The position numbers and the translations under genes are program-made. Shown piece by piece: positions 9,293 to 17,103 of a DNA stretch of 32,857 nt; the first letter of the stretch is position 1; the number at the start of each line of letters is the position of its first letter. The notes under the pieces were generated by a model that searched no databases, had not been told where the DNA came from, and saw only the letters and a program-made list of their open reading frames with translations. This stretch comes from Melioribacter roseus (lineage in GTDB: Bacteria > Bacteroidota > Ignavibacteria > Ignavibacteriales > Melioribacteraceae), in contig DYSW01000016.1 of the NCBI GenBank assembly GCA_020726285.1, positions 1 through 32,857 on the forward strand. Direction: 5' to 3'.

Positions 9293-9954
9293 TAGTTGCC
9301 TCCTATTGCACTGAAATAAAAATAAATTGGAATTAGAGAAAAACCTAATCCGAATAACCAAGCGATAAAAGTACCTAATTTTTCAATAATTGGTGTGAAT
9401 TTTGGGTGTGTCCACCCCAATGTTTGAAATGCACTTTGAAATCCGTGTTGAAGATGAATTCCAAGTGCAATCATAATTATAATATAAAATAGCGAGTAAA
9501 GAGGATTTGCAAACCAAGTTGTAACAATTTCAAACAACTCGCGACCTTCGCCACCAAATTTATACAAGTACCAAAATGTGATTAAGTGAACAACTAGAAA
9601 AACTAAAATTAAGACTCCGGTTTGCCATGTGTATCTGGCACTGAAATCAATAAGATTGTTAGATTCGTATACTTTATATTGTATTGGTCTTTTTTCTGCA
9701 TTTTGCAATGCAAGACGTAAACCAAAAAAGATATGAACAATAAAAAGTAGAGCTAATCCAACTTCAATAAAGTGAGTAAAATTACCAAGTGATTCGAGAG
9801 TTGAAACATATCGAGTAAAAAATGCTTCGCCTCCCCAAATAGTAAAATTACCTGCAAGATGAACAAACAGAAAGAAAAAGAGTAATAGACCTGTAATTGT
9901 CATCACTAATTTTTGACCGATAGAAGTTTTAAAACTTCTTGACAACCAGCTCAT
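9292..9954 (-). CDS. sdhC: Succinate dehydrogenase cytochrome b558 subunit
   Basis: This is the single-polypeptide, di-heme membrane anchor that passes electrons to or from the quinone pool. The 220-residue protein has five hydrophobic helices, several containing histidines that could ligate the two b hemes (numbered from this start: His32, His61, His74, His123, His167 and His170). The N-terminal [18 protein letters not shown] and the central [18 protein letters not shown] are characteristic of the B. subtilis/Chlorobi-type family. The ATG at 9954 has a perfect AGGAGG (9961-9966) six bases upstream; the in-frame TTG one codon earlier is not needed. It is the first gene of the operon, about 105 nt from the predicted transcription start. 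Confidence 0.94.
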   Translation of the reverse strand: MSWLSRSFKTSIGQKLVMTITGLLLFFFLFVHLAGNFTIWGGEAFFTRYVSTLESLGNFTHFIEVGLALLFIVHIFFGLRLALQNAEKRPIQYKVYESNNLIDFSARYTWQTGVLILVFLVVHLITFWYLYKFGGEGRELFEIVTTWFANPLYSLFYIIIMIALGIHLQHGFQSAFQTLGWTHPKFTPIIEKLGTFIAWLFGLGFSLIPIYFYFSAIGGN

Positions 9955-10063
9955 CAAAAGCCTCCTATAATTAGATTTTGTAAAACAAATTTGGGGATTT
10001 TTGTTTGATTTTTTGAATATTTCATTTCAGTAACTATTAATGCTTTTCTCAAAATTTTTGCTC

Positions 10064-10094
10064 CAAAATTAAGGCTTCAGGACTAAATATCAAA
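10064..10094 (-). promoter_or_regulatory. Bacteroidetes-type promoter of the sdhCAB operon
   Basis: Read on the minus strand, TTTG (10094-10091) is followed by exactly 19 nt and then TAATTTTG (10071-10064). This is a full match to the Bacteroidetes primary sigma consensus, TTTG at -33 and TAnnTTTG at -7. Transcription would begin near 10058, giving a leader of about 100 nt before sdhC. It is the best promoter in the window and supports the taxonomic placement. Confidence 0.75.
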
Positions 10095-10223
10095 GATGTT
10101 TTTATCTTATTTTAATCCAATTGTTTATTAACTTACAATTAATAATAGAATATTCATAAATATCTAAACTTTCATATGATTTTTCTGAAAATCTAAAAAC
10201 CAATAAAAAAATATGAGATTTTA

Positions 10224-11783
10224 ATGTTAAAAAGAATAATGACATCATTAAAGACGCAGATAATTATTGGCTTAGTTCTTGGCGTTAGCGTATTGGTATT
10301 ATCAATAGTATGGATTTTCAGTCAGATTTTGAAAGAGAATCTTCAAATTTCAGTTGCTAAAGACAAAAAAGCAATTGAAATGAATTATGAAGATCGATTA
10401 AGCCAAAGAATTGGGTTATTAAATAGATCATTAGAAATGATAATGGGAAACAAAACCGTTATGAGAGCATTTTCAGAAAGGGATAGAGATGCCTTAATTT
10501 CGGAATTGCTTGAAGATTACGAAACAAAGTTGAAAAAACAGGGAATTGTTCAATTTCAATTCCACACTCCAGATAACCATTCCTTTTTACGATTACATCA
10601 ACCAGCAAAATTTGGCGATGATTTATCTTCGTTCAGGCAAACGGTTGTTAGATGTAATGCAACTAAAAAACAAATTACAGGTTTGGAAATAGGAAAATTT
10701 GGTCCTGGAATTAGAATTGTTTATCCAGTAATTATTAATGAAATTCATTACGGTTCTATTGAATTTGGAGTAGAATTAGAAGGGCTGCTTAAATCAATTG
10801 CTGAAGAATTTAATGTCGATTATTCTATCGGACTTAAAACAGATTTAGTCAAAAATGCTGAATTCAAAAAGCAAGAAACTGATAAAGAAATTGGAGAATA
10901 CATTTTTATCTACGAACCAACAGAAGATTTACAAGAAATAATTGCCAAATATCCGCCTTCTGATAGCATACATATAGTAGAACGAAACGGCAAAATGTTT
11001 TCGTTTTTTTATATCCCAATGAAAGATTTTGATGGAAAACAAATTGGATATATTGTAATAAATGAAGATCTAACTGCTGTTTATGAAAGTAAGTATAGCA
11101 GTTTAAGAAAAGTTGGAATATTTACAACGGTATTTGTAGGAATTTTTCTTCTCCTAGCTGCTTTATGGATTACAAGAAATATTACAACTCCAATTTCAAA
11201 AAGTGCTAATTTTGCCACTGATATCAAAAACGGAAATTTTGATGCAACTATTTTAGTTAAATCAAGAAATGAAATTGGTCAACTTGCTGAAGCATTATTA
11301 GCAATGAAAACAAATTTAGTACAAATGTTTGATGAAGTAAGAAAACTTGCCGAAAGAACTATAAAAGCTACAAAAGAAATTGGCGAAATGATAGTTGAAA
11401 TTCAAAAAGAAAGTGCGCAAGCAAATAATTCTGTTGATTCTGCCAACGAATCAGTAAATGTTGGAAAAATTAAAACCGAAGAAGTTGAAATTGCACTTAA
11501 CGAAATTTTGGGTGGTACAGAAAAAGTTGAAAATGAAATTGCTCAATTAGCAACCGCAAGCGAAGAAGAATCTTCTACAGCAAGAGAAATTGCACATAAT
11601 ATGGAAGTGATAAATAATGTTGCACAGGAAACAGCTTCTGGAATTCACCAAATTGCTCATGCATCTGAAGATTTAATGAGATTAACAGAAAATCTAAAAG
11701 ATATGATTTCTTCCTTTAAGATAGGTCGTGATGTTGATGTAAAAAGAAAGTTGAAAACAAATGAGTTAAAATTGAAAAAGTAA
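10224..11783 (+). CDS. Chemoreceptor-like protein with dCache sensor and HAMP but a truncated signalling domain
   Basis: The 519-residue protein has TM1 (about 11-34), a large periplasmic double-Cache sensor (about 40-290; FHTPDNHSFLRLHQP, FGDDLSSFRQTV and GLEIGKFGPGIRIVYPV match the dCache_3 type), TM2 (about 296-316) and a HAMP domain (about 317-369). What follows is only the descending half of a methyl-accepting signalling domain: DEVRKLAERTIKATKEIGEMI, then ATASEEESSTAREIA and ETASGIHQIA. The ascending helix and the hairpin tip, which should contain the QTNLLALNAAIEAARAGE-type CheA/CheW contact site, are absent. The join falls at residue 369/370, near base 11331. The frame is intact, so it may still be expressed, but CheA control looks impossible. 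No che genes are near. It ends at a strong terminator. Confidence 0.85.
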   Translation: MLKRIMTSLKTQIIIGLVLGVSVLVLSIVWIFSQILKENLQISVAKDKKAIEMNYEDRLSQRIGLLNRSLEMIMGNKTVMRAFSERDRDALISELLEDYETKLKKQGIVQFQFHTPDNHSFLRLHQPAKFGDDLSSFRQTVVRCNATKKQITGLEIGKFGPGIRIVYPVIINEIHYGSIEFGVELEGLLKSIAEEFNVDYSIGLKTDLVKNAEFKKQETDKEIGEYIFIYEPTEDLQEIIAKYPPSDSIHIVERNGKMFSFFYIPMKDFDGKQIGYIVINEDLTAVYESKYSSLRKVGIFTTVFVGIFLLLAALWITRNITTPISKSANFATDIKNGNFDATILVKSRNEIGQLAEALLAMKTNLVQMFDEVRKLAERTIKATKEIGEMIVEIQKESAQANNSVDSANESVNVGKIKTEEVEIALNEILGGTEKVENEIAQLATASEEESSTAREIAHNMEVINNVAQETASGIHQIAHASEDLMRLTENLKDMISSFKIGRDVDVKRKLKTNELKLKK

Positions 11784-11803
11784 TCGCAGTTAGATATTTA
11801 ATT

Positions 11804-11843
11804 AAGTCCGAAAATGAATTAGTTTGTTTTCGGACTTTTTTTT
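11804..11843 (+). terminator. Rho-independent terminator after the chemoreceptor-like gene
   Basis: AAGTCCGAAAA (11804-11814) pairs perfectly with TTTTCGGACTT (11827-11837) across a 12-nt loop and runs into an eight-base T tract. It lies 21 nt after the stop codon. Confidence 0.9.
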
Positions 11844-11864
11844 GAGATAAAATAAGGGAAAGTA

Positions 11865-12068
11865 TTAAAAAGTGCCGAAATAGATGGTTTTTCCAGTTGG
11901 AAATTCAGAGCATGATTTTGGTTCGATGGTTGCCCTAAAAAGCTCAATTTCTTCAAAAGGAATTAATGGAATTTCAGATAAATCATAAAAATTTTGATTG
12001 TTTGCTGGCTGAATAATTCCAATTGAAAAAGATTGTCCTTTACTTATTGTCCAAAATTGAAGAATTTT
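11865..12068 (-). pseudogene. Remnant of an RskA-type anti-sigma factor (C-terminal part)
   Basis: On the minus strand an open frame without a start reads KILQFWTISKGQSF, then SIGIIQPANN, and near its end ATIEPKSCSEFPTGKTIYFG before a TAA at 11865. That is the C-terminal signature of RskA-family anti-sigma factors: a YQLW-like strand with SKGQ, then a VTLEP-GGS-PTG-like end. The N-terminal zinc-finger or cytoplasmic domain and the transmembrane segment are missing. The sequence begins exactly where the sigma-factor remnant ends, in a different frame, so a deletion has joined the two. The family assignment is from motif recognition only. Confidence 0.65.
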
Positions 12069-12345
12069 TTCTTATCACGAAGATTATATAATGCCGAATT
12101 AATTTTGCTGCGAACGGTTTGAATTGGGTATGATAAATTTATCTTCATATTCATTATCATAATAAGTTGAAGAGGAAAGGGAATTTCGATTTCTACGGGA
12201 GGCTATCAACAGCTCGGTTTCTTGCCAAAGCAATCAACATTGAATAAGGATTATCGGCTTCGTTGAGTAAAATTGCGGTTTTCTTCCAAATTATTAAAAA
12301 TACTTTTTCAAGCAAAGCAGCAGCAATCTCTTCATTACTTGTAAT
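12060..12345 (-). pseudogene. Remnant of an ECF (sigma-70 family) sigma factor
   Basis: Minus-strand pieces in successive frames read NEEIAAALLEKVFLIIWKKT and NPYSMLIALARNRAVDSL (both sigma region 2), then, after a frameshift near 12200, RRNRNSLSSSTYYDNEYED, and after another near 12110, SKINSALYNLRDKKKF, which resembles the start of region 4. The FLIIWKK and ARNRAVDSL signatures are typical of SigK-like ECF factors. There is no start codon, the N-terminus is gone, and most of region 4 is missing where it runs into the anti-sigma remnant. This cannot make a working sigma factor. The pair accounts for most of the gene-free stretch 11844-12380; I see nothing further in it. Confidence 0.72.
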
Positions 12346-12380
12346 TTATTTTAGATTTAATATAAATTCTAATTAAATAT

Positions 12381-13199
12381 TTAGTTAGCAAAATGTTTAA
12401 GATAAATTAATACAAAAGGCGAAGCAAAAATCAAGGAATCAAATCTATCAAAAATTCCACCGTGTCCTGGTATTATATTTGACGAATCTTTAACATCGGC
12501 ATCTCTTTTCATCAGACTTTCAGACAAATCGCCAATTTGACCAAAAATCCCGATTATCACGCCAATAATTAATGAATCTTTTATTGATAGAAAAGTAATA
12601 AGATATTCACGTAAGACTATAATTGAAATAATTCCGAAAACAAATCCAGCGACTGCTCCTTCCCAACTTTTTTTTGGGCTTACTCGTACAAATAAACGGT
12701 GTTTTCCGATTGCAGTTCCAATAAAATATGCAGCCGAATCAATTACCCAAAGTGTAACTAAAATTGAAATAATCAACAATCCACCTTGTTCGTAAAAAAA
12801 AGTCCCATAAAATTCACGAATTTGAATAAGTGTAGTTGTAAGCAATCCGGGATAAAAAATTGCAAGTAACGTCGCTCCAATATTTTGAATTGCCGAACCG
12901 TTATTTCTAAAAAGTTCAAATAGAATCACTATTATTACTGAGGCAAGAATGATAGTTTCTGGTTCAACATATTTGAAATATGTATTTAGAACAAGTGTGT
13001 TAACAATCACCAATCCTAAATGCTTGGCTACATAAATTCCCTTTTTTTCAACCATTTTTGAAAATTCAGAAAAAGCGAAAAGTGCAATTATCATTACAAA
13101 TATAAGAAAAACCCATTTTCCGTAATAACTTGCAAAAATTAGAAAGGGAATTGCTATAACGGCGACTAATATTCTAATAAATCTGTTGCTTAATTCCAT
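12381..13199 (-). CDS. cdsA: Phosphatidate cytidylyltransferase
   Basis: The enzyme makes CDP-diacylglycerol from phosphatidate and CTP, the entry point to phospholipid head-group synthesis, in the inner membrane. The 272-residue protein has about eight hydrophobic helices and the complete CDS signature near the C-terminus: SPKKSWEG (174-181), DLSES, then KRDADVKDSSNIIPGHGG and FDRFDS. The ATG at 13199 is preceded by AGGATA. It starts 6 nt after the DUF2007 gene, so CPBP protease, DUF2007 and cdsA form one minus-strand operon with this gene last. Confidence 0.95.
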   Translation of the reverse strand: MELSNRFIRILVAVIAIPFLIFASYYGKWVFLIFVMIIALFAFSEFSKMVEKKGIYVAKHLGLVIVNTLVLNTYFKYVEPETIILASVIIVILFELFRNNGSAIQNIGATLLAIFYPGLLTTTLIQIREFYGTFFYEQGGLLIISILVTLWVIDSAAYFIGTAIGKHRLFVRVSPKKSWEGAVAGFVFGIISIIVLREYLITFLSIKDSLIIGVIIGIFGQIGDLSESLMKRDADVKDSSNIIPGHGGIFDRFDSLIFASPFVLIYLKHFAN

Positions 13200-13205
13200 A
13201 TTATC

Positions 13206-13529
13206 CTATTCGTTTATCATTTGATCAATTAATTTCATTGCGTTGTCGGAATCTTCTTCTCTTACTTTAATTTTAATTATAGATAAATCTCCCGGAATTG
13301 GGAAACTACTAGATTGTTCATTCAAAATAATGGCATTTATTCCTTCGTTTTCAAGAATATCTTTTATCATTGTTGCTTGGATGATTTCGCTTGTAATATA
13401 AACAACAACCCAATTAGTTTTTCTTAAAAAAAGAAGTTCAAAAGCATCTTCGCTTATTAATTCTTGCAAACATATTGGACAAATTTCAACATTATTTGCA
13501 TATTCATTTTCACACTTCGGACAAATCAT
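13206..13529 (-). CDS. Zinc-ribbon plus DUF2007 protein
   Basis: This 107-residue protein has a short N-terminal zinc ribbon (Cys3, Cys6, Cys17 and Cys20 in CPKC...CPIC) followed by a ferredoxin-like DUF2007 domain (about 37-105; WVVVYITSEIIQATMIKDILENEGI, here split as VYITSEIIQA and KDILENEGI, then DLSIIKIKVREED). The DUF2007 fold is labelled a putative signal-transducing domain, but its role is unknown. Its start overlaps the CPBP protease stop by four bases (ATGA) with GGAGG just upstream, and cdsA follows after 6 nt. The tight packing between two membrane-protein genes suggests co-translation, not a known shared function. Confidence 0.85.
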   Translation of the reverse strand: MICPKCENEYANNVEICPICLQELISEDAFELLFLRKTNWVVVYITSEIIQATMIKDILENEGINAIILNEQSSSFPIPGDLSIIKIKVREEDSDNAMKLIDQMINE

Positions 13530-14458
13530 TTTTCCTCCATTTTTCGGTAATTTCTATTAATTGCAATTAACACCAAAACCATCAAAAAAACTACAATTCC
13601 CAATTGTGCTAAAGTTGTATTTAAATCAAAATTCCCCAATTCGCTATATGAAGTAAATTCTTCTCCCAAAAACATAAACATTAGTGTTGAAAAAATATTA
13701 TTAATAAAGTGCAGAATTATAGTTAAGAAAAGTGTTCGGCTTTTATATGCAATGTAACCGAAATAAAATGATAAAATAAAAAGTGGCGGAACACCATATG
13801 GATTAAAATGATAAATTGCAAAAAATAAAGAAGTTAGCGCAATTGCCCAATAAGGTTTCAATCTTAATTCAAAGCTTTTTTGAACATAACCGCGGAAGAA
13901 AACTTCTTCGCAAATTGCAGGTGTTACTGAAACGACAAAAACTATAAGAATAACTTCAATAGGATTATTTGGTGTTAAAAGTCCGCTATAACCTTCGGAT
14001 ATCATTTTATCAAGAAAATCTAAACTTTTCTTAAAACTTAATATAATTGTACTAACTTTTGATAATTCGGAAATTAGATAAACATACAACGAAAGTACTA
14101 ATTGAGCAATCGGAACGACAAAAATCAATCCTAATATTGAAAGGAAAATTTCTTTTAATGTTGGGAATCGGCGAACACGAAGAATTGTTGAAATGTCGGT
14201 ATATACAAACTTTGTTATTAATAAAGCTGGCAAAAGAATGAACAAGAATTGCGACGCCATTGTTAATAATCTTATAGAATTATTGTCGATTTTATTAATA
14301 TCAAAACCAAAAATTGCAAGCGTTATTAAACTTCCAAATAATTGGAAAGCTACAGCAACGAAAATAACTCCGATAATTCCAGCTGTAATTGGCTTTATAG
14401 TTGGATTTAATAAATTATCAAATTCTGGAATTTTCTTGTAGTCTGTTTCAAAATTCAT
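13526..14458 (-). CDS. CPBP-family intramembrane metalloprotease
   Basis: This 310-residue polytopic membrane protein belongs to the CAAX-protease/bacteriocin-processing (Abi, Rce1-like) family. Its conserved active-site motifs are EEVFFRGYVQ (Glu184, Glu185, Arg189), FAIYHF (His217) and HFINN (His250, Asn253/254). I place the start at the ATG at 14458 (MNFETDYKK). The frame is open for 40 more codons upstream, but those read as an unrelated basic, cysteine-containing stretch and nearly reach the divergent LOG gene. Substrates in this family range from prenylated proteins to bacteriocins; none can be inferred here. It heads the operon with the DUF2007 protein and cdsA. Confidence 0.9.
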   Translation of the reverse strand: MNFETDYKKIPEFDNLLNPTIKPITAGIIGVIFVAVAFQLFGSLITLAIFGFDINKIDNNSIRLLTMASQFLFILLPALLITKFVYTDISTILRVRRFPTLKEIFLSILGLIFVVPIAQLVLSLYVYLISELSKVSTIILSFKKSLDFLDKMISEGYSGLLTPNNPIEVILIVFVVSVTPAICEEVFFRGYVQKSFELRLKPYWAIALTSLFFAIYHFNPYGVPPLFILSFYFGYIAYKSRTLFLTIILHFINNIFSTLMFMFLGEEFTSYSELGNFDLNTTLAQLGIVVFLMVLVLIAINRNYRKMEEK

Positions 14459-14587
14459 TATTAGTTCGATTACCTTTGTTGCTGTAGATGTAAATGGCTG
14501 ACAATTAGAATTATATAAGATTTTATTGCAAGTTACATAAAATCTGTTAAATTGCTTTCCCTTTTTTCTAAAAAACAATGAAAATTA

Positions 14588-15406
14588 ATGAAAAAGAAAA
14601 TAAAAGCTACAAAAGCTTACAAAGACTTTGCGTTTCTAACATCGCATGAAGCTCGCGAAATAAGAGTACTGAGCGAATTTATTCAACCCGAAAAAGTGTT
14701 TCGGGAAAATAATATTACAGATACATTTGTTTTTTTTGGTTCTGCAAGAATAAAATCGGAACAAGATTCAAAAAAAACTTTGAGTGATTTAAAGAAAATT
14801 AAGAATGAATCGAAATCACATCAAACAAAAATTAATGAAGCTGAAAAAGCGCTTGAGCTTTCTCGTTATTATGAAGATGCACGCGAACTTGCAAAAAAAT
14901 TAACAATCTGGTCAAATTCCCAGAAAACAATAAATCGTAATTTTATTGTTGCAAGTGGTGGCGGTCCTGGAATTATGGAAGCCGCAAATCGCGGGGCAAA
15001 AGAAGCAAAAGGCAAATCGATTGGTATGAATATCAGTCTGCCGTTTGAACAATATGTAAACGATTGGGTTGACACAAATTTAGCATTTGAATTCCATTAT
15101 TTCTTCATCAGAAAATTTTGGCTTGTTTATATGGCAAAAGCATTAATCGTTTTTCCAGGTGGTTTTGGGACTTTGGATGAACTTTTTGAAGTGCTAACAT
15201 TAATTCAAACAGAAAAAATTAAGAGAGAAATAAAAATTATTGTTTACGGAAGTGATTTTTGGAAAAATGTTCTAAATTTCGAAACATTAATTCAAGCTGG
15301 AACAATTAAAAAAACTGATATGAAACTTTTTGATTTTTGCGATAATGTTGACGATGCTTTCCAAAAAGTAACTTCTTTTCTTGAAAGCAAATACAGTAAA
15401 AAATAA
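14588..15406 (+). CDS. LOG-family Rossmann protein (TIGR00730 type)
   Basis: The 272-residue protein has the lysine-decarboxylase-like/LOG fold: VFFGSARIKS in the first strand, GGGPGIMEAANRGAKEA (GGGPG at 124-128) and the catalytic PGGFGTLDE (180-188). Characterised relatives hydrolyse the N-glycosidic bond of nucleoside 5'-monophosphates or cytokinin nucleotides; the 'lysine decarboxylase' label sometimes given is wrong. It is longer than the shortest LOG proteins because of a charged helical insertion at about 55-110 (SKKTLSDLKK, KSHQTKINEAEKAL). It is divergent from the CPBP operon and precedes the methyltransferase by 118 bp. Confidence 0.9.
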   Translation: MKKKIKATKAYKDFAFLTSHEAREIRVLSEFIQPEKVFRENNITDTFVFFGSARIKSEQDSKKTLSDLKKIKNESKSHQTKINEAEKALELSRYYEDARELAKKLTIWSNSQKTINRNFIVASGGGPGIMEAANRGAKEAKGKSIGMNISLPFEQYVNDWVDTNLAFEFHYFFIRKFWLVYMAKALIVFPGGFGTLDELFEVLTLIQTEKIKREIKIIVYGSDFWKNVLNFETLIQAGTIKKTDMKLFDFCDNVDDAFQKVTSFLESKYSKK

Positions 15407-15524
15407 TTAAAAACATTTTTGTTTTGATGAAGACATTTTTAATTACAAACTAAAATATTTCTAAATTTCTTTTGCAATTTAGAGATAAGAAAAAACTTTA
15501 CTGAACTTAATAAACGGAAAATTT

Positions 15525-16277
15525 ATGCCATTAAGAGAAGAATTCCAATCCTATGGAAATATTTTATTCAAACATCGAAGTTCGCTACCAATTATTTTTT
15601 TGGTAATTGCTTTAATTGCACATGCGTACTATCAATATTTTAATTTTCCAAGATATTCACCTTTTACACGATTTCAATATGAAATAATTGCTCTGTTAGT
15701 TTCGGTTATCGGACAAATTATTCGAGCTTATACTGTCGGCTACACTCCTGATGGAACTTCTGGCAGAAATACCGCAACACAAGTAGCAAGCGAAGTTAAT
15801 CAAACGGGAATTTATTCCATCGTTCGCCACCCACTTTATATTGGGAATTATTTTATGTGGTTGGGCGTTGCAATGCTAACCGAAAACTTCTGGTTTGCTA
15901 TGGCATTTACCTTTTTATATTGGGTTTACTACGAAAGAATAATGTTTGCTGAAGAAGAATTTCTTCGCGAGAAATTTGGTGAAATTTACACTACTTGGGC
16001 GGTAAAAACTCCAGCCTTTTTTCCTTCATTCAAAAATTTAAAAAAACCAAGTTTGCCATTTAGTTGGAAAAAAGTAATAAAAAAAGAAAAAAATGGCATT
16101 GTTGGAATTTTCGTTATTTTCTACTTGTTTGAAATTGTTGGAAAAGTAGCTAAAAATCTTTCAATCAACATAAACACTTCAACATGGTTTTATCCCGCAA
16201 TTGCAAGTATTTTAATTTATTTCTTTTTGAGATACTTAAAATATAATTCATCATTTTTCAAAGAAGATGGTAGGTAA
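15525..16277 (+). CDS. Isoprenylcysteine/phospholipid-type membrane methyltransferase
   Basis: This 250-residue integral membrane protein has the ICMT/PEMT signature: GIYSIVRHPLYIGNYFMW (Arg101, His102, Pro103) and YYERIMFAEEEFLREKFGE followed by TPAFFP, which bind S-adenosylmethionine and orient the substrate. GRNTATQVASEVN precedes the motif. There are two N-terminal helices, and two further helices follow the core (about 188-240), which not all relatives have. The methyl acceptor is unknown; lipid head groups, quinone precursors or lipid A phosphate are possible by homology to the wider family. The stop overlaps the start of the btpA-like gene by one base (TAATG), so the two are translationally coupled. 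Confidence 0.82.
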   Translation: MPLREEFQSYGNILFKHRSSLPIIFLVIALIAHAYYQYFNFPRYSPFTRFQYEIIALLVSVIGQIIRAYTVGYTPDGTSGRNTATQVASEVNQTGIYSIVRHPLYIGNYFMWLGVAMLTENFWFAMAFTFLYWVYYERIMFAEEEFLREKFGEIYTTWAVKTPAFFPSFKNLKKPSLPFSWKKVIKKEKNGIVGIFVIFYLFEIVGKVAKNLSININTSTWFYPAIASILIYFFLRYLKYNSSFFKEDGR

Positions 16278-17074
16278 TGTCTGTAAAATTTGATTCAAAA
16301 AAACTTTTTGGAATGATTCACACACAAGCTCTGCCTGGAACTCCAAAGAATAATCTTTCGGTTAAAGAAATAATTTCGCAAGCCAAAAAAGAAGCAGTTT
16401 TATTAAAAAACAACGGAATTGATGGTATTATAATCGAAAACATGCACGATATTCCATATTTAAACAGAACGGTGGGCGATGAAATATCAACTTTACTTTC
16501 CATAATATGCTATGAAGTTAAAAATGAAACCAAACTTTCTATTGGTTTACAAATTTTAGCAGGCGCTAATAAATCGGCAATTGCAGCTGCTAATTCTGCG
16601 GGAATTGATTTTATTCGAGCTGAAGGATTTGTTTTTTCGCACGTGGCTGATGAAGGTTTATTCAATTCTGATGCTGGAGAATTATTACGATACCGAAGAC
16701 AAATTGGCGGCGAAAATATTTCTGTTTTTGTTGATATTAAAAAGAAGCATAGTTCTCATTCAATTACAAATGATATTTCAATAGACGAAACAGCAAAAGC
16801 CGCAGAATTTTTTATTGCCGACGGAATAATTGTAACAGGCAAAGCAACCGCCGAAAAAGTAGATGCATCTGAATTACTTTCCGTTCGTAAAGCAGTAAAA
16901 CTTCCAATTTTAATTGGTTCTGGAATTACACCAACAAATTTTTCAGAATATTACAATTTAGCAGATGGTTTTATTGTTGGTTCGTATATCAAAAAGGATG
17001 GAATTTGGAATAATCCTCCGGACGCAAAGAGAATCCGAACTTTAGTCAAATCCTTCGAAAAACTTATGAAATAA
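16277..17074 (+). CDS. BtpA/SgcQ-family TIM-barrel protein
   Basis: The 265-residue protein matches the BtpA family along its length: FGMIHTQALPGTP at the N-terminus, GIDGIIIENMHDIPY, LQILAGANKSAIAAANSAG and FIRAEGFVFSHVADEG, VFVDIKKKHSSH, and a phosphate-binding-like end (LIGSGITPTNFSEY, DGFIVGSYIKKDG). Cyanobacterial BtpA affects photosystem I stability and SgcQ is an uncharacterised sugar-cluster protein; neither role fits here. The barrel resembles phosphate-binding aldolase or isomerase folds. Coupled translation with the upstream methyltransferase suggests the two act in one pathway, which is inference. It converges with the glycosyltransferase gene, 29 bp away. Confidence 0.85.
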   Translation: MSVKFDSKKLFGMIHTQALPGTPKNNLSVKEIISQAKKEAVLLKNNGIDGIIIENMHDIPYLNRTVGDEISTLLSIICYEVKNETKLSIGLQILAGANKSAIAAANSAGIDFIRAEGFVFSHVADEGLFNSDAGELLRYRRQIGGENISVFVDIKKKHSSHSITNDISIDETAKAAEFFIADGIIVTGKATAEKVDASELLSVRKAVKLPILIGSGITPTNFSEYYNLADGFIVGSYIKKDGIWNNPPDAKRIRTLVKSFEKLMK

Positions 17075-17103
17075 TCTAATTAATTAGCCGCAAAGTATTT
17101 ATT

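Noticed and set aside
14459-14578. 40-codon upstream extension of the CPBP protease
   Set aside because: The residues are basic, contain cysteines and do not resemble the family; the ATG at 14458 gives the normal length.
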